From the NCBI RefSeq assembly GCF_000144695.1, contig NC_014378.1, forward strand, positions 1,491,833 through 1,555,832: a DNA stretch of 64,000 bases. Direction: 5' to 3'. This document shows, one piece after another, positions 18,197 through 26,028 of this stretch. This stretch comes from Acetohalobium arabaticum DSM 5501. GTDB taxonomy: Bacteria; Bacillota; Halanaerobiia; Halobacteroidales; Acetohalobiaceae. The translations under genes and the position numbers were made by a program. The number at the start of each line of letters is the position of its first letter. Positions within the stretch are counted from its first letter, which is position 1. The notes below the pieces were generated by a model. The model was not told the origin of the DNA, did no database searches, and saw nothing but the letters and a program-made list of their open reading frames with translations.

Positions 18197-18658
18197 CTAT
18201 CTAACTCCTTTAACTTCAGCATAACTAGTTGGAGTTTCCCAAACTTTAACACTTACAACTTCTATATCTAGCTTAGTAAAATTATTTTGTAGTATTTCCC
18301 AAAAATAATTAGCCATATTCTCTGCTGTAGGCCTAAAGTCTACACTAACGACCTTTCTATCTGCATCCTGTAATGTAGCAGCTAATTGATGCTCTACTTC
18401 ATCAGGGGATTTAGCCCAGTATAAAAAAGCATGATCCAAAGGAGCAACTATCTCTTCTGTAACAACCTGTTTTAAATCTTTAAAATCAATTATCATTCCT
18501 TGACTAGCACCGGCTGCTTGTAACTTACCAGATTTACTGGTTACTTCTACTTCTAATTTATAAGTATGGCCGTGTAAGTTTTTACATTGGTCTTCATGAC
18601 CTGCTAACATATGAGCCATATCCCAGGAAAAACTCTTTGTGACAGATACTTGTGACAT
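18197..18658 (-). CDS. queD: 6-carboxytetrahydropterin synthase
   Basis: 153 aa, the normal length for the PTPS/QueD fold. Zinc ligands His16, His29 and His31 (HGHTYKLEVEV) and catalytic Cys25 are present. A second signature is IDFKDLKQVVTEEIVAPLDHAFL. It converts dihydroneopterin triphosphate to CPH4, the QueE substrate. The ATG at 18658 has GAGGTG eight bases ahead. An in-frame extension to 18697 would overlap queC and looks unlikely. Confidence 0.94.
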   Translation of the reverse strand: MSQVSVTKSFSWDMAHMLAGHEDQCKNLHGHTYKLEVEVTSKSGKLQAAGASQGMIIDFKDLKQVVTEEIVAPLDHAFLYWAKSPDEVEHQLAATLQDADRKVVSVDFRPTAENMANYFWEILQNNFTKLDIEVVSVKVWETPTSYAEVKGVR

Positions 18659-18671
18659 TACTTGCACCTCA

Positions 18672-19343
18672 CTATTTATATTCAATTGGATCATCATATC
18701 CTGCTTCTTCGAAAGCCTTTAATCTTAACATACAACTATCACAGTTACCACAAGCTAATTCTTCTCCTCGATAACAAGACCAAGTTAAGCTATAATCAAC
18801 TCCTAATTCCATACCTAATTCAATCTCTTCTGCTTTAGTCAGATTGATAAAAGGAGCCTGTATCTTAATTGGGTTATCTTCTTCTGCTCCACAAACCGTC
18901 CCTTGATTAATTGCTTCTTCCATGGCATCAATAAATTCTTGCCGACAATCTACATAGCCAGAATAATCTACTTCACTAACTCCAATAAAAATATCATGCG
19001 CTCCTACAGCCTCAGCATAAGAAGCAGCATAGGATAAAAAGATCATATTTCTAGCCGGCACATAAGTAGTTGGAATCTCTTCTCTTTCTTTTTCTCCCTG
19101 TGGAATATCCATTTCTTGGTCAGTTAAAGCAGAACCGCCCCAGGCTGACAAACTAGTTTCAACTACCACATGCTCAGCAACTCCTACTTGGTCTGCTATT
19201 CGTTTAGCAGCTTCTAATTCTCGACTATGACTCTGTCCATACTTAAAAGAAAGAGCATAAACTTGATAACCTTTTGATTTAGCTAAATATAAAGCCGTTG
19301 TTGAATCTAATCCTCCAGAAAATAAAACTACTGCTTTTTTCAT
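18672..19343 (-). CDS. queC: 7-cyano-7-deazaguanine (preQ0) synthase
   Basis: 223 aa ATP-dependent enzyme making preQ0 from 7-carboxy-7-deazaguanine and ammonia. The PP-loop [12 protein letters not shown] lies at residues 9-20 and a zinc-binding cysteine set (CYRG, then CGNCDSC) near the C terminus. The ATG at 19343 is preferred over the GTG three codons earlier because the ribosome-binding site GAGGTGA overlaps that GTG. It is separated by only about 20 bp from the activator-like gene upstream, so it belongs to the same transcript. Confidence 0.95.
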   Translation of the reverse strand: MKKAVVLFSGGLDSTTALYLAKSKGYQVYALSFKYGQSHSRELEAAKRIADQVGVAEHVVVETSLSAWGGSALTDQEMDIPQGEKEREEIPTTYVPARNMIFLSYAASYAEAVGAHDIFIGVSEVDYSGYVDCRQEFIDAMEEAINQGTVCGAEEDNPIKIQAPFINLTKAEEIELGMELGVDYSLTWSCYRGEELACGNCDSCMLRLKAFEEAGYDDPIEYK

Positions 19344-19363
19344 TTTTATCACCTCACAACAAT

Positions 19364-20125
19364 TTAATTATCCATTAACAATCCATAATAACAACAACCA
19401 ATTGCCCCATTAAATTGCGGCTTATCTAAAGCAATTACTTGGTCATAATCAGTTTCTAAATATCTTGTTATAGCCTGATTATAAGCCACTCCGCCGGAAA
19501 TAATTAATCTTCTTCCTTTAAATTGCGTTAATAAAGGACGTAATCTTTTATACATTGAGTAATTAACTCCAGCACATAACCTCTCTATTTGAGCTCCTTC
19601 AGCAATTTTGCCAATCAACTCTGACTCAGAAAAAACAGCACAGGTAGAATTAAGTTCTACCGGATCCTGATAATAATTGGACATTTCAGTCAAAGAAACT
19701 TCTAATACATTAGCCATATTCTCTAAATAGCGTCCACAGGAAGCAGCACATTTCTCATTAAGCTCTAAATCTGTAATTAGTCCCTTTTCAACTTTAACTG
19801 CTTTAACATCTTGTCCTCCAACATCCAGTAAAATAAAATTTTTAAGTCCAGTTTGATAAATAGCACCGTAAGTATGTGCTTTTATTTCATTAATTGGTTC
19901 AAATTCCTTCAAATCAGTATTATTCTTTCCGTAACCTGTTGAAATCTTTATTTTAGTTTGAGAAACATCAAGTTTGTCCTTATCAACTATAATCCTTCCG
20001 GCAAAATTACAGTAATCCCGATAAAAAGACATAGTGCTAACCTTAAATTGGTCTATAATATTATTTTTATTCATAACTATAACCTTTACTTCCCGACTTC
20101 CTAAATCAATTCCTAAAACCTTCAT
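19364..20125 (-). CDS. HgdC/YjiL-like ATP-dependent activator of a low-potential Fe-S enzyme
   Basis: 253 aa, ASKHA-fold ATPase of the BcrA/BadF/HgdC family. It has the phosphate loop [11 protein letters not shown] at residues 5-15, then [30 protein letters not shown] and TCAVFSESE, with Cys126 and Cys162 as expected ligands of the 4Fe-4S cluster bridging the homodimer. Such proteins use ATP hydrolysis to push one electron to a partner dehydratase or double-cubane reductase. The start overlaps the stop of its HgdB-like partner, and GGAGGG precedes the ATG. Its placement directly before queC is notable. Confidence 0.88.
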   Translation of the reverse strand: MKVLGIDLGSREVKVIVMNKNNIIDQFKVSTMSFYRDYCNFAGRIIVDKDKLDVSQTKIKISTGYGKNNTDLKEFEPINEIKAHTYGAIYQTGLKNFILLDVGGQDVKAVKVEKGLITDLELNEKCAASCGRYLENMANVLEVSLTEMSNYYQDPVELNSTCAVFSESELIGKIAEGAQIERLCAGVNYSMYKRLRPLLTQFKGRRLIISGGVAYNQAITRYLETDYDQVIALDKPQFNGAIGCCYYGLLMDN

Positions 20126-21122
20126 TCCTGCCCTCCTTTAAATCTCCCAACATATCTAGAAATGCTTCTAACCTAAGCTTCATTCGTGAATCAAGCTGTC
20201 TAGACTTATCACCTCGGATATTTAAAATTGGTATCTCTAGTTCCTCCTTAATTACTACATCCTCTAATTCTCGATAACAAAAAGATTGAGTATAATGAAT
20301 TAAACCATCTAAATTTCTAACTTCAATCTGTTCCTTTATCTTTTCTAGTCTAAAATCCAAGTCATAAGGATATGTGTAATCATAATACTGTTGATAAATG
20401 TTATCAGCTTGCTTAGCTCTAGGAAAAGCAAACTCTCTTTGCACTTCATTATATACTATATAAGCATTAAATTTAGTTACAAACTCATATAAATCATCCA
20501 TCATTGGAGGGACACCTATATAACCTAACCTTACCTTTTTATCTATACTCTCTCTTTTTTCTATTTCATTTATTTTAGCCTTCAGTTCTTCTGCAAAAGA
20601 ATCAACATCCCCAGTAAAATCACTACAATTAATCTGATACAGATGGTTTTCAAAACCTGTAGCTTTACTGTCCTTCCAAGTAAGTCGGTCTATTTCTTTA
20701 GCTAAAGATCTAATATTATTCAATTTATCCCTTACTTCTTCTACTTCCTTTCTAGTTACTCCAAATAAATCCATAAAGTGATTAATAGCCTCTTTCACAT
20801 CATCTAACTTATGACTATAGGGATAAGCTAAAGGATACGTCGTTATTCCTCGAGCTTTTAATACTTCAGCTAAAGCATGAGTATTAGAACAATCCCCCTC
20901 TAGTACACTAATTACTTCTTTAATGTTATGTTTTAAACAAGCTCCGTAGATGCCTTTAATCCAAGCACAAGAATTTTTAGGAAAGCCGTCTCGTTCAGCC
21001 TGTTCAATATACTGGTCATACTTATCAGATGTAATAAATAAATTATTAAGGTCAACTGCCTGATAACCAGCTGCTAATAAGACTTCTACCGGTACTGTAG
21101 TAGTAATTCCTATTTTGTTCAT
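20106..21122 (-). CDS. HgdB/YjiM-like 2-hydroxyacyl-CoA dehydratase-type subunit
   Basis: 338 aa, one HgdB/FldC/BcrC-type polypeptide with cysteines suited to iron-sulfur binding (Cys52 in NSCAW, Cys62, Cys78 in EGDCSNTHAL, Cys166, Cys282 in QSFCYRELED). The final block PILNIRGDKSRQLDSRMKLRLEAF is typical of the family. True CoA dehydratases need two different subunits. Here there is one subunit plus an activator, as in E. coli YjiM/YjiL and the double-cubane cluster proteins, which reduce small molecules. The substrate is unknown. It is the first gene of the queuosine operon. Confidence 0.85.
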   Translation of the reverse strand: MNKIGITTTVPVEVLLAAGYQAVDLNNLFITSDKYDQYIEQAERDGFPKNSCAWIKGIYGACLKHNIKEVISVLEGDCSNTHALAEVLKARGITTYPLAYPYSHKLDDVKEAINHFMDLFGVTRKEVEEVRDKLNNIRSLAKEIDRLTWKDSKATGFENHLYQINCSDFTGDVDSFAEELKAKINEIEKRESIDKKVRLGYIGVPPMMDDLYEFVTKFNAYIVYNEVQREFAFPRAKQADNIYQQYYDYTYPYDLDFRLEKIKEQIEVRNLDGLIHYTQSFCYRELEDVVIKEELEIPILNIRGDKSRQLDSRMKLRLEAFLDMLGDLKEGRNEGFRN

Positions 21123-21185
21123 GACACCATTACTCCTTTAAAATAAAAATTTAAAATCTGATAATCAAATTCCTGCAACCACATA

Positions 21186-21215
21186 ATTATAACATAAAAT
21201 ATAATATTAAAGCAA
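21186..21215 (-). promoter_or_regulatory. Candidate promoter of the hgdB-hgdC-queCDE operon
   Basis: TTGCTT, an 18-bp spacer and TATAAT, lying about 65 bp upstream of the HgdB-like start. No preQ1 riboswitch motif was seen in the leader. Confidence 0.6.
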
Positions 21216-21256
21216 ATTATCTACAACCTGTAAAAATATAATTCCTATATGACAAA

Positions 21257-21284
21257 AACCCCTCAGGGATTTCCCTGAGGGGTT
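21257..21284 (-). terminator. Intrinsic terminator after first porin gene
   Basis: 13-bp stem built on AACCCCTCAGGGA with a two-base loop, followed on the minus strand by TTTTTGTC. Nearly the same stem follows the second porin gene (22873-22900), so it was probably duplicated with the gene. Confidence 0.9.
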
Positions 21285-21307
21285 GAATGTTAACTAGTAG
21301 CTACTAC

Positions 21308-22459
21308 TTAAAACTTAGTAGTTAAAGTAGTAGTAATTGTTTCATCATCGTCAGAAGCTCCATCAATATCATAATCATGGTTTTCATACTCTAAGTCTAA
21401 AGTAGTATTTTCAGCTAGATCATAAGCAAATACTAAATCTAAATAATCTTCATCCATATCTACATCATCAGCATCGTACATTGCATAAGAGAAGTCAACA
21501 TTTAACTTATCAGTAATGTCAAAGTTAACTCCTGGCTGAATTACATCAAAGTCTGTAAGACCATATGGTAACTCAGCATTATTTAAATAAGAATCTTGGA
21601 AAGGCTGTACATAACCAGCTTCAACATCACCATAAGCTAAAGAAAGTGTAGCTCCCGGAAGTAACTGATCAGTAGATAAATCTAAGCTTACAGCATCTGC
21701 ACTATCAATATTCTCACTATCTACATTACCTAAAGTTAAAGCAGTATCTACAACGCCAAAGTTTTTAGCAGCTTTTAGAGTATATCCATCAAAATCACTG
21801 TAATCAATATACTTTTCATTTAAGTTACCTAAATCATTAAGCTTATTACTGAAATCAAAGTAATTTGCAACACTAGTTTGGAAATCACCAACACCAATAT
21901 AATCAAAGTCTAAGCTGTCAATTACTCCTAGGTCAGTTACTCCAAACTTAGCAACTGTAGCTGAACCTAGACTTTCATCACCATCATCATCTAAAGTATT
22001 ACCAACCATAGCATTAACATTACCTTCTTCATAGTAGAAAGTAGCAAAGTTATTGTCTTTCTCTATTTCATCATAGTCATATAGCATAGCATCAGTAGAA
22101 ACTAATTCCATTTTACCAGCCTTTAGACCAATAGGGCCAAATACATCCTTAACATCCACACCTGCTTCTTCAACATCAAAGTCATCTGTCATATCATCAT
22201 TGTTATCTGCAATTTCTAATGTAGAAAATACAGATACTTTCTCAGATATTTGAGAATCAATGTATAGAGTTAAAGTTGTTTCTAATGTATCTTCAGTTCC
22301 AACAAGTTCAGTATTATCACTATTATTATCTGTCTGCTCAATCTCTACCTCACCGCTAATATTCACAGCATTGTCATTAACTTTTACTTCTGCTGCCATA
22401 GCTGGAAGAGCCATAGCTACAACTAATACTAAAGCCAGTGTAATTGAAAGTTTCTTCAT
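21308..22459 (-). CDS. Predicted outer-membrane beta-barrel porin (paralogue 1)
   Basis: 383 aa. A cleavable signal peptide spans residues 1-22 (MKKLSITLALVLVVAMALPAMA, cut after AMA). The mature chain is very rich in Asp and Glu and built of alternating beta strands (TLSLAYGDVEAGYVQPF; KLNVDFSYAMYDADD; LDLVFAYDLAENTTLDLEYENHDYD). It ends TTTLTTKF, a C-terminal Phe as in the BAM recognition signal of outer-membrane proteins. It has no SLH domain. It shares signal peptide, strand pattern and whole blocks (SVFSTLEI/NFYSEIDF; VNFDITDKLNVDFSYAMY) with the next gene. Porin function is inferred. Confidence 0.75.
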   Translation of the reverse strand: MKKLSITLALVLVVAMALPAMAAEVKVNDNAVNISGEVEIEQTDNNSDNTELVGTEDTLETTLTLYIDSQISEKVSVFSTLEIADNNDDMTDDFDVEEAGVDVKDVFGPIGLKAGKMELVSTDAMLYDYDEIEKDNNFATFYYEEGNVNAMVGNTLDDDGDESLGSATVAKFGVTDLGVIDSLDFDYIGVGDFQTSVANYFDFSNKLNDLGNLNEKYIDYSDFDGYTLKAAKNFGVVDTALTLGNVDSENIDSADAVSLDLSTDQLLPGATLSLAYGDVEAGYVQPFQDSYLNNAELPYGLTDFDVIQPGVNFDITDKLNVDFSYAMYDADDVDMDEDYLDLVFAYDLAENTTLDLEYENHDYDIDGASDDDETITTTLTTKF

Positions 22460-22474
22460 TATTTAATTTCCTCC

Positions 22475-22795
22475 TTTAGAAAATTAAGTTAGTTTTGTGT
22501 TTGTAATTAATCTTTCTAATCAACCACCAATTTCGATACTTCGGCACAGATGAGTGACCTTGTTTCCTCATCCGAATAACAACAATTGTCTGCTGATTAA
22601 GTAGCCAATTAGAAAGCAAATCGCCTCAACCAATATTACCACTGCACAGGAGTCTAAATTTCCTGTTATTTATCTTAAATGCAGTTTTCTTGCTCTTACT
22701 CCCCCCCCTTTCATTAATAACTGCATTATCAGCCTTGGAATAAATGGTTATTATATTTAATTATGTTGCCCAACCAAAAATATCACTTCCATATA
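22475..22795 (-). promoter_or_regulatory. Structured 5' leader RNA of porin 1
   Basis: The gene-free stretch 22460-22872 is mostly a leader of about 335 nt running from the promoter to the start codon. Elements in transcript order are: hairpin A at 22679-22726 (ATGCAGTT/AACTGCAT enclosing GAAAGGGGGG); hairpin B at 22646-22666 (ACAGGA/TCCTGT); and a long-range stem at 22512-22616 (CTTTCTAAT/ATTAGAAAG). The long stem encloses TTCGG/CCGAA and an apical hairpin at 22549-22572 whose 12-nt loop reads GAAACAAGGTCA. The same plan with compensatory changes occurs ahead of porin 2. It matches no riboswitch class I can name. Confidence 0.65.
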
Positions 22796-22800
22796 TATAT

Positions 22801-22829
22801 TTACTAGACTAGGATTTATTTTCCTGCAA
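22801..22829 (-). promoter_or_regulatory. Promoter of porin 1
   Basis: TTGCAG, a 17-bp spacer and TAGTAA, preceded by an A/T-rich UP-like tract. The arrangement TTGCAGGAA-N14-TAGTAA is conserved exactly upstream of porin 2 (24311-24339), which supports it as a real promoter. Confidence 0.65.
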
Positions 22830-22872
22830 AAAATTAAATTTTTTTCTGATTCTAGTTGCTATAACTACAAAA

Positions 22873-22900
22873 AACCCCTCAGGGAAATCCCTGAAGGGTT
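22873..22900 (-). terminator. Intrinsic terminator after second porin gene
   Basis: The stem AACCCTTCAGGGA pairs with TCCCTGAGGGGTT, followed by TTTTTTGT on the minus strand. Confidence 0.88.
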
Positions 22901-22923
22901 AAATATTAATTGCTAACTACTAA

Positions 22924-24009
22924 TTAAAAGTTAGTTTCTAAAGTAGTAGTAATTATAGTCTCATCATCATCAGTTATATTTGAACCATCATAACTGTGAT
23001 CTTCAAGCTCTACCTCTAATGTAGTATTCTCAGCTACATTATGAGTAATTAATAAATCTAGATAATCATCATCAGCATCATCATTATCAGCACTGTACAT
23101 TGCATAAGAGAAGTCAACATTTGTCTTATCAGTTAGATCAAAGTTAACTCCCGGCTTGATCATATCAAAGTCATCTCCAGTAACAGTATCATTTAAATAA
23201 GAATCTTGGTCTTCAGCCTTTACAAAGTTCTCTTCAACATCAGCATAGTCTAAAGAAAGAGTAGCTCCCGGGAATAACTGGTCAGTAGATAAGCCTAAAG
23301 CAGTAATATCTGCACTTTCGTTCCAGTCATTACCAGATGCATACTCACCATCTGCAGTTCCATAAAGTAAGCTAGCATCTACTACATCAAAATCATTAGT
23401 AAGCTTTACAGTATATCCCTCATAACTATCGCCAGTAGCATTGCCATCTGCGTCAGTTAAATTATTATCTTTAGTGTAGTTAAGAGAAGCTTGGTCTAAT
23501 AAACCTAAGTCAGTAGCTTTGAATTCAGCAAATGCTTCTGAATCTCCTGCTGTTGCTGGTGCATCATCGCCTTCACTATCAAGGTTATGTCCGAACTTAG
23601 CACTGACATTACCTGCTTCATAACCTAATCTTACAAAGTCATCAGAGTCATATTCATATAGCACATTATCAGCAGATTCTTCATACATTCTACCTAATTT
23701 CACATCAACCGGACCAACTACTTCATCAACCTCAATCCAAGCTTCATAAACATCTACATCTTCTTCATTCTTATTACCATCAAAATAACCAGTAAAATCA
23801 ATTTCAGAATAGAAGTTTACATTCTCAGTTGGATTTCCTTCTAAGAATAAATATAAATATCCTTCTGTTGCACTACTTTCATCTTTACTATCATCATACA
23901 CATTCTCCACACCTACAGTTGTGCTTACATCTACATCAGCTGCTGCCATAGCTGGTACAGCTAAGCCTAAAACTAATACTAAAGCTAATAGAATAGAAAA
24001 CTTTTTCAT
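22924..24009 (-). CDS. Predicted outer-membrane beta-barrel porin (paralogue 2)
   Basis: 361 aa. The signal peptide covers residues 1-22 (ending PAMAAA). The mature chain is strongly acidic and strand-rich and ends TTTLETNF, again with terminal Phe. Blocks shared with the neighbouring paralogue include GLSTDQLFPGATLSLDYADVE, PGVNFDLTDKTNVDFSYAMY and the C-terminal strand pairs. The two genes are tandem, same-strand, and each has its own promoter, leader and terminator, so they form two transcription units rather than an operon. Likely the major diffusion channels of a diderm cell; no homologue with known function was identified by eye. Confidence 0.75.
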   Translation of the reverse strand: MKKFSILLALVLVLGLAVPAMAAADVDVSTTVGVENVYDDSKDESSATEGYLYLFLEGNPTENVNFYSEIDFTGYFDGNKNEEDVDVYEAWIEVDEVVGPVDVKLGRMYEESADNVLYEYDSDDFVRLGYEAGNVSAKFGHNLDSEGDDAPATAGDSEAFAEFKATDLGLLDQASLNYTKDNNLTDADGNATGDSYEGYTVKLTNDFDVVDASLLYGTADGEYASGNDWNESADITALGLSTDQLFPGATLSLDYADVEENFVKAEDQDSYLNDTVTGDDFDMIKPGVNFDLTDKTNVDFSYAMYSADNDDADDDYLDLLITHNVAENTTLEVELEDHSYDGSNITDDDETIITTTLETNF

Positions 24010-24019
24010 TATTTAATTT

Positions 24020-24305
24020 CCTCCTTTAGATTATCGTCCTCGTCAATTATTTGTGTAATTGTTCCTTTAATTAACCAGTATCAAATGAGTGGCCGTGTTT
24101 CCTCATCCATACAGCAGTCAATTAAAGATTACAGTATTTACTAGCAGGATATCCACCAGTTTCCCTGCCGTCTATGTTATGTAGCCTCTTATGTTCTCCC
24201 CCCTTTCACTTAGCTACATTTCCTACCTCTTAAAAGAAAGCTATGTAAATTATACCTACGTACTAGCTGTTTTTCCATAATAACCATTTTTTCTTGGTTC
24301 TATAG
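24020..24305 (-). promoter_or_regulatory. Structured 5' leader RNA of porin 2
   Basis: The gap 24010-24412 is chiefly a leader of about 295 nt. Hairpin A lies at 24179-24219 (ATGTAGC/GCTACAT around GAAAGGGGGG) and hairpin B at 24144-24168 (GCAGG/CCTGC). A long stem at 24055-24132 (GTAAT/ATTAC and CTTTAATT/AATTAAAG) encloses GTAT/ATAC and an apical hairpin at 24085-24106 with loop GAAACACGGCCA. Compared with the porin 1 leader, stems differ in sequence but keep pairing while loops are conserved, which is the hallmark of selected RNA structure. CTAAAGGAGGAAATTAAATA before the ATG is identical in both. Confidence 0.65.
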
Positions 24306-24310
24306 AATAA

Positions 24311-24339
24311 TTACTATATAAACGACAAAATTCCTGCAA
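24311..24339 (-). promoter_or_regulatory. Promoter of porin 2
   Basis: TTGCAG, a 17-bp spacer and TAGTAA, with AAAAAAATTAATT upstream. It is conserved in sequence and spacing with the porin 1 promoter. Confidence 0.65.
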
Positions 24340-24382
24340 AATAATTAATTTTTTTATGAAACTTCATCATCTCCATTAAAAA

Positions 24383-24406
24383 GACTAAACCCTCTCGGAT
24401 TTAGCC
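24383..24406 (-). terminator. Intrinsic terminator after coiled-coil gene
   Basis: 10-bp stem GGCTAAATCC/GGGTTTAGTC with two wobble pairs, a GAGA loop, then TTTTTA on the minus strand. It closes the recG-rsmD-coaD group. Confidence 0.75.
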
Positions 24407-24412
24407 TTAACA

Positions 24413-24874
24413 TTACGAAGTCTGTTTTAAATCCTCCTGCTGTTTTAGCTCAGCCCGATTTCTGCGGACTTCATTCAGTTTCTCTTCTAACTTATCCTCT
24501 ACCTCCGCCAATACTTCATCTCCATAAGTATCGACTCCTGTCCGAATTTCACTAGCAACTCTTTTAGCTTCATCAACTATCTCTTGAGCTTTATCCTCTG
24601 CCTTTTTAATCACCTGTGATTCAGAAATCTTTCTTTCCACTTTCTTTTCAGCCGCCTGTTCTGCTTCAGCCAGAATCTCTTTTTTGCGGTTGACAATCTC
24701 CTCAGCTCTTTCAATTTCAGCCGGCATCATATTCTTCAGCTTAGCCACAAGCCTTAATATATGATCAGGATTAACTAAGACTTTATTCGTTAAAGGCAGA
24801 CTATCAGCAGTCTCAACTGTTTCTTCTAATTCATCTAAGATATTATTCAGCTGTAACAGATCCTTATCCTGCAC
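24413..24874 (-). CDS. Coiled-coil protein found next to coaD
   Basis: 153 aa, almost entirely helical. The first 45 residues carry the conserved ILDELEETVETADSLPLTNKVLV, and a long Ala/Glu/Lys-rich coiled coil fills the rest (ILAEAEQAAEKKVE; AQEIVDEAKRVASEIRTG). Proteins of this type follow coaD in many clostridia and are sometimes labelled ATPase-subunit-like because of the coiled coil. No enzymatic motif is visible and I assign no function. It starts 2 bp after the coaD stop, so translation is probably coupled. Confidence 0.7.
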   Translation of the reverse strand: MQDKDLLQLNNILDELEETVETADSLPLTNKVLVNPDHILRLVAKLKNMMPAEIERAEEIVNRKKEILAEAEQAAEKKVERKISESQVIKKAEDKAQEIVDEAKRVASEIRTGVDTYGDEVLAEVEDKLEEKLNEVRRNRAELKQQEDLKQTS

Positions 24875-24876
24875 AA

Positions 24877-25362
24877 CTACTCCCCTCCAATCTTCTCCCG
24901 TAATTTCGGAATTACATTCTCCGGTACTAATCCTTCTATACAGCCACCTAATTCTGAAACTTCTCTAATAATACTGGAACTGAGATAAACATACTGATTC
25001 TTAGTCATCATAAAGATCGTCTCAATATCAGAATCCAGCTTCTTATTCATTGAAGCCATCTGAAACTCAGCCTCAAAATCAGATACTGCTCTCAAACCGC
25101 GGACAATAATCTCCGCTTTTTGCTCTCTAATATAATCGATTAATAAACCATCAAAGGCATCAACCTCTATTTCTTCATAATCAACAATTGCTTCTTCTAT
25201 CATCTGAACTCTTTCTTCTCTGCTGAACAGGTGATCTTTATTAGGATTATTCGAAACTGCTACAATTACATTATCAAATATATTAGCCGTTCTTTCAATG
25301 ATATCTAAATGACCATTGGTTATCGGATCAAAACTTCCGGGATAAACTGCAGCTCTTCCCAT
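24877..25362 (-). CDS. coaD: Phosphopantetheine adenylyltransferase
   Basis: 161 aa nucleotidyltransferase of coenzyme A synthesis (4'-phosphopantetheine to dephospho-CoA). It starts AAVYPGSFDPITNGHLDII with the T/HxGH-type motif NGH. The second motif is YVYLSSSIIREVSELGG (SSS(I)R). The ATG at 25362 has AAAGGAG in place; a longer frame to 25395 would overlap rsmD and adds an atypical leader. It lies 2 bp after rsmD, the common rsmD-coaD pair. Confidence 0.96.
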   Translation of the reverse strand: MGRAAVYPGSFDPITNGHLDIIERTANIFDNVIVAVSNNPNKDHLFSREERVQMIEEAIVDYEEIEVDAFDGLLIDYIREQKAEIIVRGLRAVSDFEAEFQMASMNKKLDSDIETIFMMTKNQYVYLSSSIIREVSELGGCIEGLVPENVIPKLREKIGGE

Positions 25363-25364
25363 AG

Positions 25365-25913
25365 TTAGTCTCCTTTCATATATAGACTCAAGCATGTATT
25401 ACCGTAATCTCTTTCTCTAATTAATTCTAAATTATCAAACTCTATTGCAATTTCATCCTGTTTATGATGTTCAACAGAAATAATCCCTGCTTCCTTCAAC
25501 AGATCATACTGCATAATTTTTTCGATAGTCGGCTCCAACAAACCGGCTTGATAAGGCGGATCCATCACAATAATATCAAAGCTTTGTGGGGTAAATCTAC
25601 CTAGCTGAGTCAACACATCGCCCTGAATTACTTCCGCCTGTTGTTCTAAACCAGTAAGCTTTAGATTCTCCTCAATAATCCCGATCTGTCTAGCCGAATT
25701 ATCAATGAAAGTACTGCTTGCTGCTCCTCTACTCAAAGCCTCAATTCCTAAACCGCCAAAGCCGGCATACAGATCTAAAAAATCTATATCTATAATCTCT
25801 GGACCTAATATATTGAATAATGCTTCTTTAACTCTATCTATCGTCGGCCGCACTTCAGTGCCGGAAATAGACCTAAGATTATGTCCTTTAGATTTACCAG
25901 CAATTACCCGCAT
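25365..25913 (-). CDS. rsmD: 16S rRNA (guanine966-N2)-methyltransferase
   Basis: 182 aa. It opens with the family signature MRVIAGKSKGHNLRSISGTEVRPT. The SAM-binding region FLDLYAGFGGLGIEALSRGA and catalytic motif IVMDPPYQ identify an N2-guanine rRNA methyltransferase. The start at 25913 is preceded by GAGGAGG; the frame extends to 25964, but those residues are atypical. It is paired with coaD. Confidence 0.94.
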   Translation of the reverse strand: MRVIAGKSKGHNLRSISGTEVRPTIDRVKEALFNILGPEIIDIDFLDLYAGFGGLGIEALSRGAASSTFIDNSARQIGIIEENLKLTGLEQQAEVIQGDVLTQLGRFTPQSFDIIVMDPPYQAGLLEPTIEKIMQYDLLKEAGIISVEHHKQDEIAIEFDNLELIRERDYGNTCLSLYMKGD

Positions 25914-25991
25914 AAATCCAACCTCCTCTGGAAATCTTATTAATAAACTATTCCTCCCCATCAACTCTTCCTCCGGTTTTCCCTCTCCCGC

Positions 25992-26022
25992 ACAAGAAGC
26001 TGGTATTTTACCAGCTTCTTGT
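25992..26022 (-). other. Long intergenic hairpin between recG and rsmD
   Basis: The 14-bp perfect stem ACAAGAAGCTGGTA/TACCAGCTTCTTGT has a 3-nt loop. On the minus strand it is followed by GCGGGAG rather than a U tract, so it is not a typical terminator. It could be an mRNA-stabilising or processing hairpin. Confidence 0.55.
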
Positions 26023-26028
26023 TATCTA

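Noticed and set aside
18196-18252. 19-residue N-terminal extension of QueE overlapping queD
   Set aside because: The extension is not family-like, while the ATG just after the queD stop has AAAGGAG at proper distance and gives the canonical protein start.
21123-21256. Possible preQ1 riboswitch ahead of the queuosine operon
   Set aside because: The compact preQ1-I pattern (C-rich loop and A-rich tail) was looked for and is absent; only a promoter and ribosome-binding site are visible.
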